The position numbers and the translations under genes are program-made. DNA of 6,914 nt, taken from Kiritimatiellia bacterium (GTDB taxonomy: Bacteria > Verrucomicrobiota > Kiritimatiellia > RFP12 > DVOR01). A model generated the notes under the pieces. That model did not search any database. It saw only the letters and a program-made list of their open reading frames with translations, and was not told the DNA's origin. This document shows, piece after piece, positions 5,174 through 6,914 of this stretch (position 1 is the first letter of the stretch; each line of letters starts with the position of its first letter). Where the stretch lies: the NCBI GenBank assembly GCA_017646485.1, contig JAGCML010000157.1, positions 1 to 6,914 on the forward strand, given 5' to 3'.

Positions 5174-5617
5174 TTAGGTAATCGCGAGGGCGCAAAAGAC
5201 AAAAAGGGCGCTTGCAATGGCGAGTAGTTGGAGGTGCCATACAAGGAGCTTGCGCAAGGCGGACCATTTCCCACTTGCCGCAAGGAGTAATGAGATGAGG
5301 AAGGTGAGGGCTACTGCAAAGACGCAGAGGATGTTAAGGCTTAGCACAAAGAAGGGGGCAATGCGGAGGGTTAACGCAATGATTCCGGAAAAGGTGCCTG
5401 TCATCACGAGGGCAGGAAGGAGTCCGTCACGCCAGAGGTGCCGGGTGATAAGGGCAACAACGATTGCGTAAAAGAGGCTGACGAGCAATGTGGAGCGTAA
5501 GAGGTTGCTAACGACTTCGAGCAGGTCATAGGCATATAGATTCCCATAAACGAGTAACCCATTGCCGAAGATGAGGGCAAGGATTGCGCTGAGGCGTTGT
5601 AAAAGGCGTTTCAACAT
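5174..5617 (-). CDS. small polytopic membrane protein, first of two tandem paralogs
   Basis: An unrecognised 147-residue protein beginning MLKRLLQRLSAILALIFG, with about five hydrophobic segments near residues 10-30, 40-58, 66-85, 90-113 and 124-146. Its basic loop HLWRDGLLPAL (60-70) corresponds to QVWKRGLRPLL in the downstream paralog. An upstream GTG at 5701 would add 28 residues, but it lies inside the rpsT terminator hairpin and the paralog starts at the equivalent of 5617, so I prefer the ATG at 5617. It is the first gene of the pair, 73 nt after the rpsT terminator, so a promoter should lie in 5618-5690 although I cannot point to a good one. Similarity between paralogs is clear only at the N-terminus and the loop, indicating old divergence, unlike the recent partial copy at 4467-4548. 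Confidence 0.72.
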   Translation of the reverse strand: MLKRLLQRLSAILALIFGNGLLVYGNLYAYDLLEVVSNLLRSTLLVSLFYAIVVALITRHLWRDGLLPALVMTGTFSGIIALTLRIAPFFVLSLNILCVFAVALTFLISLLLAASGKWSALRKLLVWHLQLLAIASALFVFCALAIT

Positions 5618-5684
5618 AGGGCTTTCGGGCGCGTCGTTTGGGGCGTGGATTTGCTTTGTAAGGTGGGGGATGCGTATCAGTCGC

Positions 5685-5720
5685 AAAACACTAAAGCGCA
5701 CGGGAGTCCGCGCGCTTCAG
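5685..5720 (-). terminator. rpsT terminator
   Basis: On the minus strand CTGAAGCGCGCGG...CCGTGCGCTTTAG folds into a continuous 13-bp stem (5720-5691, two G-U pairs, four-nt loop ACTC) followed by TGTTTT. It begins 25 nt after the rpsT stop codon. This is the strongest terminator in the window. Confidence 0.82.
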
Positions 5721-5745
5721 ATGTAAAGATTTACTTTGGTCAAGC

Positions 5746-6009
5746 TTAGGCAAGCTTGGCGAGAGCAGCTGCCGTACGAGCCTTTTTACGGTCAGCGGTG
5801 TTGCTCTTAATCACGCCACGCTTAGCAGCCTTGTCAAGCTTAGATGCATAGGTGGAAACCGCTGCGGTAGCCATAGACTTGTCGCCAGCGGCGATAGCTT
5901 CTTCAACCTTGCGGCGGAAGGTGAGCAATTCGCTCTTGATGGAGCGGTTGCGGAGGTTAGCCTTGGCTGCGGTCTTCACGCGCTTAGCGGCACTCTTAAT
6001 GTTAGGCAT
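5746..6009 (-). CDS. rpsT: 30S ribosomal protein S20
   Basis: An 87-residue basic protein starting MPNIKSAAKRVKTAAK, the classic S20 N-terminus, followed by NLRNRSIKSELLTFRRKVEEA and a C-terminal DKAAKRGVIKSNTADRKKARTA segment that matches the conserved S20 end. S20 binds 16S rRNA helices in the small subunit and assists early assembly. I place the start at the ATG at 6009, because an AAGGA ribosome site lies eight nt upstream and family members begin M(A/P)NIKSA; a TTG at 6015 would add two residues only. The gene is monocistronic, between its own promoter about 75-105 bp upstream and a strong terminator, as expected for a lone r-protein gene. The roughly 65-nt leader could carry autoregulation by S20, as known in E. 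coli, but I see no specific site. Confidence 0.97.
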   Translation of the reverse strand: MPNIKSAAKRVKTAAKANLRNRSIKSELLTFRRKVEEAIAAGDKSMATAAVSTYASKLDKAAKRGVIKSNTADRKKARTAAALAKLA

Positions 6010-6083
6010 TGTCAATATCCTTGCGTTATTCTGACAAAACGATAGCGAGGAATCCGTCTGCTTTCCTCATTGATTGAGTTGGT

Positions 6084-6113
6084 ATAGTATCACAATTGGA
6101 ATTGACATTGCAA
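6084..6113 (-). promoter_or_regulatory. rpsT promoter
   Basis: TTGCAA (6113-6108) and TACTAT (6089-6084) are 4/6 matches to the -35 and -10 with an 18-bp spacer, preceded by an A-rich stretch (complement of 6118-6126) resembling an UP element. Predicted start near 6077. The surrounding TACTTGCAAT is also found upstream of the aroF leader (2648-2639). Confidence 0.55.
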
Positions 6114-6148
6114 GTACTTTTTTTTTAATGAATGTGAAAAGGGGGGAG

Positions 6149-6252
6149 GCACGCTGCGCGTGCTGTGGATTACGCTCGCAGGGCTCGCTGTGGATTACGA
6201 TGCTGCGCATCGGTGGATTACGGGCCTGCCGGCCCTGTGGATTAGTGGATTA
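6149..6252 (+). repeat. array of TGTGGATTA motifs separated by different short palindromes
   Basis: (T/G/A)GTGGATTA occurs at 6164-6172, 6189-6197, 6212-6220, 6236-6244 and 6244-6252, the first four spaced 25, 23 and 24 bp. Between them lie palindromes of unlike sequence: GCACGC-TGC-GCGTGC (6149-6163), GATGC-TGC-GCATC (6199-6211) and GGGCC-TGCC-GGCCC (6222-6235). The remaining spacer, GCTCGC-AGG-GCTCGC (6174-6188), is a direct rather than inverted repeat. Stems differ while the loop and linker are kept, so pairing seems to matter more than sequence. The inverse motif TAATCCACA differs from the DnaA box TTATCCACA at one base. No function is assigned. Confidence 0.7.
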
Positions 6253-6281
6253 GGGAGATGTGTGTGTGGGTTTTATCGTGG

Positions 6282-6303
6282 CCCCCTCCCACTGTGGAGG
6301 GGG
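6282..6303 (-). repeat. GC-rich hairpin downstream of the MATE gene
   Basis: CCCCCTCC (6282-6289) pairs perfectly with GGAGGGGG (6296-6303) around a six-nt loop. On the minus strand it lies about 80 nt after the MATE stop and is not followed by a T-run, so it could be an RNA end-protecting structure or a dispersed repeat. Either reading is possible. Confidence 0.5.
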
Positions 6304-6320
6304 AGAATACGAGTGGTGCG

Positions 6321-6342
6321 GAGGGGCGCGGCGTCGCCCCTC
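6321..6342 (-). repeat. second GC-rich hairpin downstream of the MATE gene
   Basis: GAGGGGCG (6321-6328) pairs with CGCCCCTC (6335-6342) around a six-nt loop, 42 nt after the MATE stop on the minus strand. No T-run follows on either strand, so it is not a standard intrinsic terminator, though it may mark the transcript end. Confidence 0.5.
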
Positions 6343-6373
6343 ATGTGATAAGAAGAATAGGGCAGGATGTGCG

Positions 6374-6396
6374 GGCCCTGGGGATTAGTGGATGAG
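6374..6396 (+). repeat. diverged copy of the array's last unit overlapping the MATE stop codon
   Basis: GGCCCTGGGGATTAGTGGAT here corresponds to GGCCCTGTGGATTAGTGGAT at 6231-6250, with two differences over 23 bases. The 3' end of the MATE coding region and the repeat array therefore share sequence, linking the array's origin to this gene end. Confidence 0.6.
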
Positions 6397-6914
6397 GTTG
6401 TGTTTTTTCCAGTCGCCTCTAAAGAAGCGCCAGGCGAAGGCGGTGGCGGCAAAAAAGACGTAGCCGGGCATGGTCCACCAGAGGGTAACAATACCATAGC
6501 CTAAATAGTAGAAGATGAAGACGGCGGGCAACCACAGTACACAGGAGATGATGCCGATGATAATCATGACAAAGCGGGTGTCGCCAGCGCCTTTGAGTGC
6601 GCCGCCCAGGATGATGTTGAAGGCGTCTCCTGCTGCCCAGGCAAGGAAGATGAAGGTGAGCATTTTGCCAACGTGGAGGTAGTCGGCATAGGCGAAGGGG
6701 GAGTTGCTCGCATAGAAGAAGTGCAACATCTCTTCGTGGAAGGTGCCAATCAGGATAACCATAAGGAGGACATAGGCTAAACCAATGTTCACGCAACGGC
6801 GTCCAGCGCGCGTGGCACCAGAGAGATCTTCCGCTCCGATGCGTTGGCCCACCAGAACAGAAGCGGCCATGGCGATGCCCATGAGGGGCGCGAAGATGAG
6901 GTGGTTGATGGAGA
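6385..6914 (-). CDS. MATE-family efflux transporter, C-terminal part
   Basis: The last 175 residues of a multidrug and toxic compound extrusion transporter, an inner-membrane exporter driven by Na+ or H+. Family marks are PLMGIAMAASVLVGQRIGA near the window edge (the P-G-x-A-x-S-x-LVGQ-x-IGA pattern beginning the second half of MATE proteins), then GGALKGAGDTRFVM (the GaL-GaGDT motif) and several hydrophobic helices before the basic tail RFFRGDWKKHN. MATE proteins are usually about 450 residues, so roughly 60 percent lies beyond the right edge. The frame stays open to 6914, and the internal ATG at 6882 is not a start. Substrate cannot be predicted. No intrinsic terminator follows; two GC hairpins and the TGTGGATTA array lie between its stop and rpsT. 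Confidence 0.93.
   Translation of the reverse strand, partial: SINHLIFAPLMGIAMAASVLVGQRIGAEDLSGATRAGRRCVNIGLAYVLLMVILIGTFHEEMLHFFYASNSPFAYADYLHVGKMLTFIFLAWAAGDAFNIILGGALKGAGDTRFVMIIIGIISCVLWLPAVFIFYYLGYGIVTLWWTMPGYVFFAATAFAWRFFRGDWKKHNLIH

Noticed and set aside
5618..5701. N-terminal extension of the first membrane protein from a GTG at 5701
   Set aside because: The start would lie in the loop of the rpsT terminator, and the paralog begins at the position equivalent to 5617.
6116..6252. Replication origin
   Set aside because: The DnaA-box resemblance is one base off in every copy, no dnaA, dnaN or other origin-linked gene is present, and the spacers are GC-rich palindromes, not an unwinding element. 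Kept only as a possibility under the array finding.

Overview
The window is bacterial and gene-dense, and every confident gene lies on the minus strand, so map order is the reverse of transcription order. Several starts have little or no Shine-Dalgarno sequence, while rpsT and the RhuM-Fic gene have one. The repeat-rich spacers and mixed gene content suggest an uncultured Gram-negative bacterium. A member of the Verrucomicrobiota/Lentisphaerota side of the PVC group is my best guess, at low confidence and without any database comparison.

Left part (1-2700): an aromatic amino acid unit. It is transcribed as a short leader peptide (2607-2539), a hairpin plus U-tract (2510-2477), a DAHP synthase (2453-1428), a second intercistronic hairpin, and a prephenate dehydratase (1346 to beyond the left edge). 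The leader peptide has five consecutive Tyr/Phe codons and the hairpin follows its stop by 28 nt, which is the layout of ribosome-mediated transcription attenuation. The dehydratase continues past its ACT domain into a chorismate mutase that resembles the eukaryotic (yeast ARO7-like) AroQ type, not the short E. coli type. The unit would control carbon entry into the shikimate pathway and carry chorismate through prephenate to phenylpyruvate.

Middle (2700-4440): a gene-poor, more AT-rich island. It holds a cluster of inverted REP-like hairpin elements (2771-2967, plus an interrupted copy to about 3030), bracketed by imperfect 27-bp direct repeats. A stretch without visible genes follows, then a RhuM-Fic fusion protein (4336-3386) with its own plausible promoter.

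Right-middle (4440-5720): two tandem paralogous small proteins, each with about five membrane segments, and a truncated third copy at 4467-4548 joined to a broken REP unit. Terminators lie downstream of the pair and between the pair and rpsT.

Right (5746-6914): rpsT (ribosomal protein S20) with a recognisable promoter. A 264-bp spacer follows, holding an array of TGTGGATTA motifs separated by different short palindromes, and two GC-rich hairpins. The window ends in the C-terminal part of a MATE-family efflux transporter.
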